The position numbers and the translations under genes are program-made. A stretch of 64,000 bases of DNA, taken from assembly GCA_000727475.1 (NCBI GenBank), contig KL647310.1:2176399-2240398 (forward strand), in the 5' to 3' direction. Position 1 is the first letter of the stretch. Every line of letters begins with the position of its first letter. Source of the stretch: Sarcocystis neurona. Taxonomy: Eukaryota > Apicomplexa > Conoidasida > Eucoccidiorida > Sarcocystidae. The notes below the pieces were generated by a model. The model did no database searches. It was not told where the DNA came from and saw only the letters and a program-made list of their open reading frames with translations. This document shows positions 1-11,300 of this stretch, in pieces.

Positions 1-1397
1 GAAGTCGGTACCACCGCCACAACAGCTTATATTCTTCTTCCGTTAGAATTGGCTACTGATTTTCTAGCGTACTCAGGTGTCTGCGTCAACAGGGCTTACG
101 TAGGAGCGCTGCGCCAACGTCTACGTCAACTTCCGGTAGTGACAGGACAGGCGTGTCAACATACGCTCCATCGCATGCACACACGAAGAAACAGATGAAC
201 ATATATGTTTATACACGCATGTACATGTGTGTGTGCACGAACAGGCCGGGTGGGCATTAGTGCAGTTGAATGACGCTTAGCGTGCTTGTCTGCAAAGTGA
301 AACCACGAAAAACAAAGGCCACAGCAGCGAACACCATTTTTAATTATTAGCGGGGACGCAGCCGTGTGCTGAGCAGCGGTCTCAAAAGCACGCTGTACTC
401 TCTGATACCAGCGAAGTGAAACGCGATATTTATCATTGGTAAATTTGGCGAGACACGCAGTTAGGTGGTATGTCAGTGTGTGTGCGCGTATGTATCTATA
501 TGCGGCTGATAATGAAAGTTCAGTGTCTCTGCGTGGTTACAATACCCACACCGGGTGTTAAGAAGAGTCGCGATGAATGTCGCTCTTGAACAACACCGCG
601 TCCACCCTGCGTTGAGAGCCTCTTGACTATATAAAGTGCATCAGGCAGACTCCTCTCCATGCGGCACCACGCCTAAGACCAGTTTTCTTCGTCTGTCAGA
701 TCTGCGAACAGTGGTGCATTCTGCGTGCTACACCAGGCCAGTCAACATAGGTCCTATTTAGCTCACGGCACACAATATCCGTGTACTGAGTACAACGTTA
801 AGCGCATGTGCACATGCAAGAAAGACATGTAGATTCCCTCAACACAATCACGTGTGATGCACATATACACGCAAACATGTATGTGTACATATTTATATAC
901 ATATATGTGAACTCTGTATCATTCCACACTCCAAACCCTAAACACGACAGTGTCTTCCGTTGTTTCCATAACAGCAACAAGACAACCTTCAAGGAATGTT
1001 CGACCTGAAATGCCAGACACGCCGTTGTGCACGTACCGTTTACGGGTCTCTGCTAGCAGCTGCAGGCGGTACAGTATGGTAACAAAATACCACACTGCAA
1101 TCAATGTGGAGAAGAAAAACCCTTGATTTCACAGCCGACCCGGTCATTGCCAATTACGTGTGTTAGACAACCGCGTAAGTAGCAGCGTTTTGCTTCTTTG
1201 ACGAACCAGCAGCAGTAGAAGTGTAGCGCGATTTGCATAGACAAGCGAGCTATGGTCCGCAGTCGTCTTCCTTCTTTCAAGCACTTAGACCACATTAAAA
1301 GCAGCTGCCTTTTACAAGTCAGCGGCAACACTGTTTCGACAAGAAGCCACCTGACCCCAAGCAGCCGACTGCTCTGCAAACGGCAGCCTTTCTGCCA
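1..1397. other. Intergenic, no gene recognised
   Basis: Mixed-composition DNA without CAG blocks. There is a short GT/TATA patch at about 190-230 and another at about 860-910. Open frames are short and overlap on both strands, with no recognisable protein. I see no tRNA-like box B and no rRNA segment. Confidence 0.5.
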
Positions 1398-2198
1398 GTG
1401 TCACCTACCTTCCTCCCTGCAGGTGCATCCCCACCTACAGCGCAATACTTTATCAGCAGCTACGTTTCCGCCGGCAACAGCTGTCTTCCTCTACGCCGCT
1501 GTCTTCGCAGAGATATCGGATCCGTTCAGCGGCAAACGCCATTCCACTTACGGAATCTCTCTCTCCATGTACAGTTGCCAGGCTTCTTCCCAGCAGCTTC
1601 TTCCCTAGTGCAACCAGTCAGCCACTGCCTTCCTGCACTACCCGCTGCCTCTTCATCACCAGCAACCTCCTCTGCAGCAAATCTACTTCATGTCAGCAAG
1701 TGCTTTGCCTCAACTCAAGCAAATGCATCTCCATTCTCAGCGGCTGCACAAGCTGCCTTTCCACCAACGTCCTGTCTTTCCGCGACCATAAAATGCTGTC
1801 AGTGCATCATGAGCAGCTCTCGTCCATTGCTAAGCACGTCTACTGTGTCGCGACTAATACGCGGTATCTCGGGTGATCGCTTCCTTCAGCTGACCTTTGC
1901 CCGCCAACCGCTATCTCTTTTTCATCAGCAGCAACTGCTCTGTACAACTAGTCGCCTTCTTAACAACAAACTGTGCGTACAAAGCAGCTGCTTTTCACAG
2001 CTGTGCCCCTGCCTTGTCGCAGGAAGGAAACACCACCACAGTAGCTGCCGCTGCTTTTCCCTTCCTCGGGGAGACGGAATGGGGAGCAGTCCCACTGCAG
2101 TGGAGCCGCAGTTCCTTGCTTACACCTACGTAGCGAGGTGGGAGGAAATCGACACGTGCTGCCGCGTTAGTGTATTAAGCTTCATAGGGAAACTCTGA
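1398..2198 (+). CDS. Possible Ser/Ala/Pro-rich open frame, doubtful
   Basis: An open frame of 266 codons that begins on GTG, so if real it is an internal exon with an upstream start rather than a complete gene. The translation is rich in Ser, Ala, Leu, Pro and Cys. It follows a degenerate DNA motif (GCAGCTGC followed by pyrimidines) that recurs from about 1290 to 2330, so the openness may simply reflect DNA composition. No domain, signal peptide or membrane segment stands out. The last 40 codons are less biased. A shorter overlapping frame at 1252-1608 starts on ATG but is equally unrecognisable. I record it because it is the longest open frame in the first 3.5 kb; I would not call it a gene without transcript support. 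Confidence 0.18.
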   Translation: MSPTFLPAGASPPTAQYFISSYVSAGNSCLPLRRCLRRDIGSVQRQTPFHLRNLSLHVQLPGFFPAASSLVQPVSHCLPALPAASSSPATSSAANLLHVSKCFASTQANASPFSAAAQAAFPPTSCLSATIKCCQCIMSSSRPLLSTSTVSRLIRGISGDRFLQLTFARQPLSLFHQQQLLCTTSRLLNNKLCVQSSCFSQLCPCLVAGRKHHHSSCRCFSLPRGDGMGSSPTAVEPQFLAYTYVARWEEIDTCCRVSVLSFIGKL

Positions 2199-3523
2199 AG
2201 GCAGCGGCTCGTGCAAAATCGTCGCTTGAAGAGTGAAAAAGAAGAAGGAACAAGTCGGCTGCTGGGGGCAGCACAGTGCAGAGTCGGATATCCAGTAAAA
2301 AAATCTGATGTTCCTCTCTGAAAGGAGAAGGCAGGCATTCAAAAACACGACTGAAAAGCAGGAACTGCCGCTGTAGCATTTGACCAGGCAACTGCTTAGA
2401 AAGGTTTGTGGCCCTAAAAAGGATCACTTGTAGCAACTTGGTGAAAACACGACATATTCGTGGTGGATGCAGCTCCTGCACCGCCGTTGTCCACAATTCC
2501 CCGCAGGCGCTGGCTACATTATACCTGAGCGCGTATACATATATATGTATATATGTAGACACTTTCAAACAACAACAACAACTGCGACTGCTTCTTCACT
2601 CACGTAGTAGTACCTACCACTTGAAGCGTAAAGCTGCCTCTTCTCATGAGCTTCGGATTAAGTGGACCTCATAGAAAAGTCTCAATAACAGATGCGGCTC
2701 CGCCGCACCTGGCTCGAGGTAAAGACGCGTGTACGGCAGAGCTAGTAGTCACCACTGCTCGACCAATAATCCATAAAAATGTCAAAAAGAGTTTTAGTAG
2801 CTGGGCGAGAGCAGCGACGCGTGGGGGGAGGGGGACGGGGGGCGTGCTTTGCCAAACAGTGAATGAAAGAGGCTATGCGACAAACGCGGAGTTGCACGGC
2901 CTACTGCAGATCCAAGTGGACACAAAGCAGAACAGAATTACGCCACTCGATGCTTGTGCACCAGCAAGGTGGAGATACCGCTTAAAAGGAGAAACCGGTA
3001 CTACTAGTCGGGCTACCCCACAGTACCGGACGGTACTCTACAAAGACGAACAACTCTGAAAAAAGCAGCTGCTCCTTGTATGCTTATCAAGTACTGGCGA
3101 GCGCGTGCACAACTTTGGTGGGCGCCGTTGTCCGTATACACCAGCAGCAACTGCGCCCGTGAAACGGACAGTGCGACTTGTAGTTCCAGTGCTTGTCTCA
3201 TTCGAGGCAGCGCAGAGGAGCGTCCGCACGCGAGCGACTGTCGTTCCACGTTTCAGTTCTTGCAAACTTTCAGAAGATGTATACGTATACGCAGCCGGTG
3301 ATCCATCGATCTGCTGCCGTAGCGGATACAGCTGATGACACGTGTATACTCACATGTGTGTACAGGTGTTGACGTATCTGTCATCCCCCTGATTTACATG
3401 GCTGTTCGCGTACACCTCCAGAAACGTCTGCACCATTCCTTTTTCACCTGTTGTACCCACAGGCGCTGGAGCAGACTTCTAGTAGCAAAACAGCTGCACA
3501 CACGAAGATATGCACCTGAAGAC
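2199..3523. other. Intergenic downstream of the V-ATPase E gene
   Basis: Contains only short overlapping open frames on both strands, such as 2646-3059 (+) and 3013-3265 (-), none recognisable. The 3' untranslated region and polyadenylation site of the V-ATPase subunit E gene should lie just below 3524, but I cannot place them. No long repeat is present. Confidence 0.45.
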
Positions 3524-6496
3524 TTATTTCCTATCTGGAAACAAAGTAGAACGAATGGTAGGAGCGCACTCCGTGACGACCATCCGCAGACGGGCATCGA
3601 GAGTGTTGTCGCACGCGATGCGGCCGTCGGGTGTCATTAAGACGATGCCTCCGCAGCTGCACGCACACGCAGAGGACGACGGCAAAAACTTGCACCTCAA
3701 AGGACAGCCACCTGAAAAAAGGACAACGTACCCCCCGACTGCGTGCAGCACGGAGGGCGGCGAGGGAGAAAATCTTCCGGTCCACCGTCAAAAGGACGAA
3801 ATGGCAAACGTCAAAAAAGCTACAGTCAGGCGTCTGGGTGATGCGTGGAAGAGCCGGCGGCTCGAACGCACGTAGATAAAATAGCGTAGATATAGATAGC
3901 GTGCTATACGTACGAAGAGTGTCTACGCACACCGAGATTCACGGCTTTAGTCACAAGCATGCGTGTGTATTGCCCATGTATTAGGAACCGCAGCAAATCA
4001 AATTCACACAGATGTGAAACGTACAAGAATTGAAGAAGGAAATAAACTCTGCCATAGTGCCGACACGGGAGCGCAGCAGCAAAATTGGCTTGTTTGTGGA
4101 ACTTACCATGACATTCCCTGGTTTTCACTCGACATGGGGGGGGGCAGGTAACGGCCGGACTTATCGATAGACAGCTTTACAGTTTTATTGATCTGCGCCT
4201 CCGCCTTCATTATTTCAGAATATCTTTTGGCAGCGTTGCTAAGCACTCCCTCCACCAAAGCCTTATCCATCTCTCTGCATCGTACGATCACCTCCGGCTC
4301 CAACAGCCGGAACAGGCCCTGCATCCGACCGCACAACAAAGCCGAGTACGCAGCGCCAGCCGTGGCGAACAGCAGCACGCGACCGCGGCGGCAGCACTCC
4401 AGCGACAGCAGCAGCAGAGGGCAAGGCTGGACCAGCGGCGGGCCCAAAGGAGGGAGCGAAGGAAGGGCACGCAACAACTCCAGCAGCAGCGCAGAAGGAG
4501 GAACCTAGGAAAAGAGGTGCTGCCTGCCGGTACAGGTGGTGCAGTACAAGAGAAGAAACGCACGCCGCGCACCAAGAGCGCAGAACGGAAGTGCGCAGCG
4601 ACAGCCCAACTGCACATGGAGGGATTCCATTCGCGAAGCAGTGGTGCACATGTGGGCTGCTCCTCAGACTCCTTCTGCGAGTTCTCTGCAGCAGGAGCGG
4701 CAGGACACAGCGGCAGCAGCAGCAACGCACCCCAGCAGCAGCAGCAAGCTGGCGCAGCAGCGACAATGCTCCAAAGCAGCAGTAGCACTAATATACGGGA
4801 ATGACAGGTACTGCCGCAGCAACAGCCATCGAGCGCCTTCACCGCTGCGGCTCGACAACATAAACTTTCGCTTCTGCGGTCGGCGCTACGACGCTTGAGA
4901 CTGCGACTTCTAAACCTTGTTTTCTAGCAATCCTGCACTGGAACGCGTACGCAGGAGTGCCACCAAAAATAGCCAAGAAGATTGTTCCTCCTCTCAAGAC
5001 CTGTAAGAACCTTTTTTTTCGACGCAACAAACAGATAGAAGAAAGGTGCCTGCACCAGCAGCAAGCAATACCTGGACGATGAGGTCTTCGATCAGTTTCA
5101 TATATTTTGTTTGGTCCTTGCACACGTTTGCAAGCTGCATCAGAGCCTGGTTGTAAACTTCCGTCAACACTTGATCCTGCGCTGCAATCCGACGAAGGCG
5201 CGCTTTATTTATCGCCGTCGATCGGTCGCTGCGCGCACACGCATCCACAGCAGCAGCCTCGGCGGCAGCGTCACCAGCGCGACGGCAGCCTCACCAACAA
5301 CAGCAGCCGCGTCGGCCTTCCCCAAAGCTGCAGTCTCAGCAGCGACCTCACCACCACCAGCTGCAGCTGCTGCAGCAGCCACCCGCTTCAGCATCAACAC
5401 CAGTCTCCCAAACAGCAGCACCCGTGCACTAGCAGCAGTCCCCTACCCGTAGGAGCACGGCAGCAGCGACGAACCAGAACCCCACCAGCAGCAGGCGCAA
5501 CAGCAGCAGCACGAAGGTCTCGCGGAGGAGCGCCACCGCTCGCAAAAGCAGCGACGGTGGCATGCGCCAGGTCGATATGCCACCACACGACCAGAATGAC
5601 AACATGCGCATTACCGATCCCTTTCTCCAGATACTTTAGTGTATACATAGGTATAGATGTGTGTTACGTATAGGTGTGTGTTTCAGTGCACGCGTGTATG
5701 CCTACCGGTACATACATGAAGATCTGCTTCTCACTAAAGAAAAAGGTGTAAATACTAGCGCTGCAAGTTTCGCACTGCAGTCTAATTTTCTCTGCAGGCA
5801 CCGCCCAAATGGGACTTCTGAACAACGTACACAAGCCTACACACCGATGCACGTATATAACACCTCTTTCTTGTTAAACACGCACGCAAAACACTTACCA
5901 CGTTCGTTGAAATTACACAGATATGTATACACAAGCGTGTCCGTATAGCCGCATCTGTCCCACGTAGGTGAATCAGCCACCTTCTCTCCACCAGTTCTCC
6001 ATAAATAACTCGCTCGTCTTTGCACGTGTGTATGCGTGTCTGTGTTGACTGTTGACTCGCGCGAGTGGCATCACCTTTGCCGGTGGGTGTATGTGTATGT
6101 GTTTCCCGAGTGCTCTCTCTGAACACGCAGAAGAGGGAGGGAGCCGCAGGAGAGAGGCGCCGCGCAAAAAAAAGTCGAAGAAAAAGCTGCACAGAGACGT
6201 GTGTGTGTAAAAGCGTTTTTTACGCATACACGACTGCGTTTATAGACGCCCGTAAAAAAAGGTGCGTGCACGAGGAAGCGCGTACGCTCGACATACATGG
6301 CCCTTTGCATCTCCATTTTTTTCGCCTTTTTTTCGTATTCCTGTCGTATTTTGTCTTTCATCTGCTGCACCAGCTTCAACTTCTCAATATTGAAGTCCTC
6401 CAGCGACCGCGCCTCGATCTCCTGCGCCTTGTCCCGCGCTTCATTTAGAATAAACTTGACCATCTGTTGAATTTGCCGCTGTGCCTCTGCGTCGTC
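3524..6496 (-). CDS. V-type proton ATPase subunit E (5' exon with the start codon not found)
   Basis: Subunit E forms the peripheral stalk linking the catalytic V1 head to the V0 membrane sector of the vacuolar proton pump. Exons read on the minus strand: 6496-6297, 5228-5072, 4318-4107 and 3656-3524 (TAA). All junctions are GT-AG, with donors GTATGT, GTATTG and GTAAGT and acceptors ending GCAG, and phases agree throughout. The joined frame gives about 233 residues, matching the usual 220-230. It begins DDAEAQRQIQQMVKFI, the N-terminal helix; continues through the stalk coiled coil to LVQQMKDKIRQEY; crosses a junction giving IDRSTAINKARL; contains FRLLEPEVIVRCR, a hallmark of the C-terminal globular domain; and ends GGIVLM...NTLDARL...LFPDRK. 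The open frame runs back to 6550 but starts there on GTG, so the ATG must be in a further upstream exon, probably just the first codon(s). Introns carry antisense CAG blocks. Identity is secure; only the 5' end is open. Confidence 0.95.
4370..4800. repeat. CAG-rich block in a V-ATPase E intron
   Basis: Imperfect AGC/CAG trinucleotide repeats on the plus strand, hence CTG-rich in the sense of the minus-strand gene. They lie in the intron between exons 5228-5072 and 4318-4107, upstream of the acceptor at 4319. They keep several frames open on both strands (for example 4263-4842), which are shadows. Confidence 0.8.
5232..5560. repeat. CAG-rich block in a V-ATPase E intron
   Basis: Imperfect CAG repeats on the plus strand, CTG-rich in the sense of the gene, lying in the intron between exons 6496-6297 and 5228-5072 and beginning a few bases upstream of the acceptor at 5229. 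The overlapping Ala/Ser/Gln-rich frames are shadows. Confidence 0.8.
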
Positions 6497-7662
6497 CTGC
6501 AGCAGCCGAGCAGCATCCACCGCCAGGACCACCGGCAAAGATGATGCCACAAGCGCGAATCAACAGTCAACACAGGCACGCGTACGCGCATGCAAAGAAG
6601 AGCGCCTTATTTCCGCGCAGGAGGTGCGCACTTATATACATATATACATGCACCTGTCAATAACGCACAGATGTATTTTTAAACGAGGATGCACCACTAC
6701 GGAGACGGATTGACGCACAAAGGTAGATGAGTACTCGATATGCGCTTACGTGGACGTACACACCAGGGGGTAGAGACGCACACGCCTGCCCACCGAAATA
6801 TTCACCTGCCCACGCAGGGACGCAGGCAACGTTTTGCTGCACAGGTGTAAGTGTGGAATGTAGGACGCCAGCTACCTGCGTGCACATGTAACATTAGGCA
6901 GACGCGTGTCCTTTACAGCGCCGCGCGCTAAGCGGGGTCATCTTCACCGGGTGAAGGATTTGAAAACCCTCCCACACTACTACGACCCGCCTGCAGGGGC
7001 CCAGACGGCCTCGTACGTCGCCGCAGTGGCAAAAAATCTGCAGTGTTCTTATCTGGACAAAAAACATTCGAAGTTTTTACCTGTTCGGGAAAAAGAGCCG
7101 CGTGCCCATCTGTCTACGTACAGACGCACAAAACCTAGATACATTTTATACACTTGCGCGTGAAGGTGTGTACCTTTACATATATATATATGTATGTGTT
7201 TATATCCATGTAGAGTCGCGCGTTCCGCGGGTTGCGCGTCCATAGACAGCCACGTGTATGCACAGGGTGTATACTCGGCAGTAACGTGTCGCAGAGGACT
7301 GCCATGAGCGTCCCGGACAGAGGCAGAAGCAAGCGGGGACAGTCGCACGTGGACCAGCGCCCTGCCACAACACTTGCACACCCGTGCGTTCTTAAACACA
7401 TGGAAAAGACGCAAACACGAAGTTTACAGATGCACAGGAAGCTCAGGAAGTGACGTGGGTGTCCTCCACAGAGACATACGTGCAGTATGTATAGGTGTAA
7501 GTGTCTCCAGTCCAAGCGATGAGATGCTACGGGGGGAGGGTAATGTGGTGCTGCTGCGTCATGGAGTCGAGGCTCCTCGTCACACAACACTTCTGTCAAG
7601 AGGCTCTCCCGTAGTTCATCCACACATATCGAGCCACAACTCCGTCAAAAAGATAGAAACGA
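6497..7662. other. Upstream region of the V-ATPase E gene
   Basis: Should contain the first exon and promoter of the minus-strand subunit E gene. The bases just above 6496 read CTGCTCGGCTGCTGCAG in the sense of the gene, a good acceptor. I looked for an ATG directly followed by a donor in the right phase and could not single one out; an ATG at about 7112 followed by a GTAAAA donor is in the wrong phase. A GT/TATA patch lies at about 7176-7200. No other gene recognised. Confidence 0.5.
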
Positions 7663-8328
7663 ATGTCCAAATCCCAAAACGAAGGGCTACGCGGCTCGCT
7701 CTGTCTCTCCCTGTCTCACTCTTTGCTTGTGCCACACCGCTTAAACACAAAGGCGCGAGCGGTTTTGCTCCGCAATAGCGCAGCGTCTGCTCATGGCAGC
7801 ATTCATCTCCGCTGCTGCGTAAATGGTTCGAAGACGGATTTGTTAAAGTGTAAATATCTACCTGTGTACACAACTGTAACGACAGACGCATTGAGGGGCA
7901 GCACCGAAATCCACCGGCTGCCTGAAATTCTCTCTCTGTGCATGCGCTCGTACGTCACAAATAGCTCAACACTGCGGCGTGCTCCAGTACGCGGACTGCC
8001 TCATTCGAAGCAACACCGCACAAGCCGTACACGTGGAGAATTCCACAAAAGATCTGAATGGACACAAAGCATACGTATACAAGCAGCGCTGTGCCATCCG
8101 TCTGCCAGATTTAGCCGCGTCGCTGATCAAACAAAAGTGAACGCCCCTCTTACCATCGCCATTGTTGCGACGAGTGCAGGTAATGGGCTCCCACGAGAAA
8201 GCTGCGACAATGAAGGAGCAGAAGATTTGTCTTGTCTCGCGTCTGGAGCGCGAAAAGGCGGGTTAAGGAAGAGACAAAAAAAGCCGTGGGAAGATAACTA
8301 CAAAAGGAAAAGCTCCTCGCGTATCTGA
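7663..8328 (+). CDS. Hypothetical open frame, 221 codons
   Basis: Starts on a true ATG at 7663 and runs to a stop ending at 8328 in a region free of trinucleotide repeats, so repeat composition does not explain its length. I recognise no domain. The N-terminal 25 residues include a Ser/Leu-rich hydrophobic run, too weak to call a signal peptide; the C-terminal 35 residues are basic (Lys/Arg-rich). No good splice-site pair frames it and there is no neighbour in the same orientation within 8 kb. It could be a single-exon gene, a fragment of a spliced gene, or chance. Treat as hypothetical. Confidence 0.27.
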   Translation: MSKSQNEGLRGSLCLSLSHSLLVPHRLNTKARAVLLRNSAASAHGSIHLRCCVNGSKTDLLKCKYLPVYTTVTTDALRGSTEIHRLPEILSLCMRSYVTNSSTLRRAPVRGLPHSKQHRTSRTRGEFHKRSEWTQSIRIQAALCHPSARFSRVADQTKVNAPLTIAIVATSAGNGLPRESCDNEGAEDLSCLASGARKGGLRKRQKKPWEDNYKRKSSSRI

Positions 8329-11300
8329 ATCAGAGAAGGCGCAAGGAATTCTGCCGTGTGCCACAGAGCTACGAAGAAAGCGTCCCGTATTCTCAGGCCG
8401 ATGTGCGCAGGTATCGCAGCTAAGACGAATACGACCTACACACATAACAGCAGGTCACAGGTACTGGCGTCCACGCATTTTGTTGCCGTCCACCACACGG
8501 CTGCACACGTCACGCAGAGAGTCTCACACGCGAATGCGTGGAGCCATACACTGATTAAACGCTGCATTCGTCCACGTATGGGCACAAATCCAAAATTCGA
8601 GTCTCCAGAACGGTGAACCAACAACGGCGGAAAGTTTGGGTTTTATATACACTAGAAGCCACCAGGGACGAACGGATGTGCTATTGGAGGGCCGCAGATT
8701 CTCGGTATGCTGGGGATGGCGGGCAAAAAAGGGAAGCTTTTCGGAACTACAGGAGGGTTGAACGAAAAGCTAGGAAGTCCTTGACGCAGCGTGCGGAAGA
8801 CGCACTAATGCCGACCAGCGTATGGGAGTAATTTAAGCCTGCGACTTTCTGTTGACAGCACAGCGCACACGACTGCAATATTCCTCCGAGTAACACGAAG
8901 CAGGGGCTCATAAGGCGTGAAAACACAAAGAGGAGGACTGCGCGAGGGTACGGATTCTTGTTCTCGGGAAGTTCCTAGTGAATCTGCTTTGTCTCGTGTC
9001 CCTGACACGCGGCTTCGCCACAAATTTTTTTTCTCGGTCGTTTTGTTGATCCACGCAATCATATGCTGTCGCATCTAACATTCGAGTGCACCTCCGCACT
9101 TTTTTTGGGTAAAGAATGTATCCCTGCTTGGCATCGTACGAAACAGCGAATAAATTCTGTCCCTCCGACCACAATATAGCGATGTGCCCCGTCGAAATGG
9201 CATCGGTCCAGACGCCGGCACGCGGATACAGACTGAGGATGTTTTTAAAAGGTTACTCATAATCTCTTACGAGATTGTGTGTGGCGCCTGGAAACTCGCA
9301 CAGTGCGCCACATTTTGCGTTGGGTGATATCGATCACTTCCGTGCACGAGTCGTGAGCGACGGAAGAAGGATGTATGCGCTCGGGAATCCCACCCGCGTG
9401 GCTAGCAAGCGCAGTCATGCATGCAGAAGAGGGCCGATGAAAGCCAAGCAAAACTGCAGTCCCCGCCATCTGAGTTCCTGCATAACACATAAAGTGTATC
9501 TTCAGATGCATGGAAAGAAAAGAAGCAAACTGACAGTTCTCGCCTTCAGTCTGCCCCCTGGTTCGGGCCCGTTCCCTGGGTTCGGCGTTGTTGCCCGCAG
9601 TCTGTCGTCTGCGTATCTGCATGTCTACATTACGACGTGTTTTTCTACAAACATGGATAAATGAATGATTGACGCGTTTTCGGGGACGGATATACACTAG
9701 ATCCAGTATTACAAGTTTCAAACGATGCACTTATGCCAGACGGAAGCAGTGGTGCTCACCAGTGTGCGATTCCGTATCTATGAGAGCCGCTGAAGGTTGA
9801 ATGCCGAAGATGGTGAAGGGTCGACCACGGTACAGGTGCGCCGTTGTGCACTCTCCAGCACACTAACCTAAATACCTCTGTACGCCGTACATAAAATCAC
9901 TCGATCGAAAGCGAATAGCCAGGTAAACATATGCGCGTCAGCCATCCCATGAGTGAAGCTGTCTAACGTGCCGACACTGTCGGTGGACCAGCAGGTCGAG
10001 TTATTCACAGTAAGTACATGTGTGACGTGTGCACATAGTGGTTCGACGCTGCGTTTACACTATTTATCCAGATAGCATATGTCTACACCTTGTACTTGTA
10101 TTTCGAACGAGGCATTCACGCATACTCTAGCACGGATACGCCTTTACAGAATAAACATGTACGGACGATGCAGCGCCATACTTCAACATCACTTGCGGAT
10201 TTACGGGGCGCTAAACATATACCCCCAGCGCATCCACGTACGCTGCAGGAAACGTCTGGAGTTGCACGGAGTTGTTGACGCTCTTTTTCGCATACTGGAG
10301 TGGAAAAGGAGTCGACACCAGTGATACGTGTTGTACAGAGAGGAACGCAGCAGCATTACCTTCGCGCTTGAAAGGAGGTTTGAGCGCAAGTGCTCCTACA
10401 CGGGATGCAGCTAGGGTGTTGAGTATCGCATATGTATTTTGCGTTCTAGACGGTGGGTTTCGCAAGGGCTGATGGTATATATTTATATATATTGTAGGGA
10501 TGTCTACGCACGTAGAATTACGTTGATATCCTCTTTCGGAGAGACCAGATTACAAATCGTATTCCTGTCCACAGAGGTGGAGTACAAATACGCACTGCGG
10601 ATGTTGGAATTCACTGATTACGTATATCTATAGATATAACACAACACCTGGCAGGTTCTGGAGGTGCCCAGCGTCACCGACTGTAAGATGGGTTCCGGGC
10701 GGTTATTGTTCCACAAGTAGCAAGAGCGGCGTTCAGTTGAGCCCTGTGCACATTCTTCTGCTGACGGTGGTAAGCCCAAGCGGAGTTTCCCGCTGATCAC
10801 TGGTGTTCTACCCACGTAGAGAATGACTGACTTATTATTACAAGCTGGGAAAATCCCCACATACACTTGCGACGAAATTAATATAAGGACTCCTGGAACT
10901 TCACAGGTACACCTACGTATGAAGGTGGTGCAGCTGCACAGCAGTCACCTTTTTTTCAGTGTAGCAATTACGTACAGTGCAGGTGCACCGTAGAAATAAT
11001 ACGTGCACTATAGCATTTCCGTACGTGGACGCCACCGCCGTCCACGTTAAGTAACCGCAAAGACATCCAGCTTGTACAGAGATGGTGTAACGCAGAATGT
11101 GTCTCTTTGTTTATGCTCGGCGTACTCCGCATGTATGAGCGTGCACTTTTCCGGTGTGCTGCTTAAATATTAGGAGGTATCCTAAAACATCCACCTGGAG
11201 TAATAGCTAATTAATTGGTAGCCGTATGCTGCGCGAAGAAGACATATCTACATACGTGTTCACATGCAATCCGCTGACGATTGTTGGGTGGAAAAAGGGT

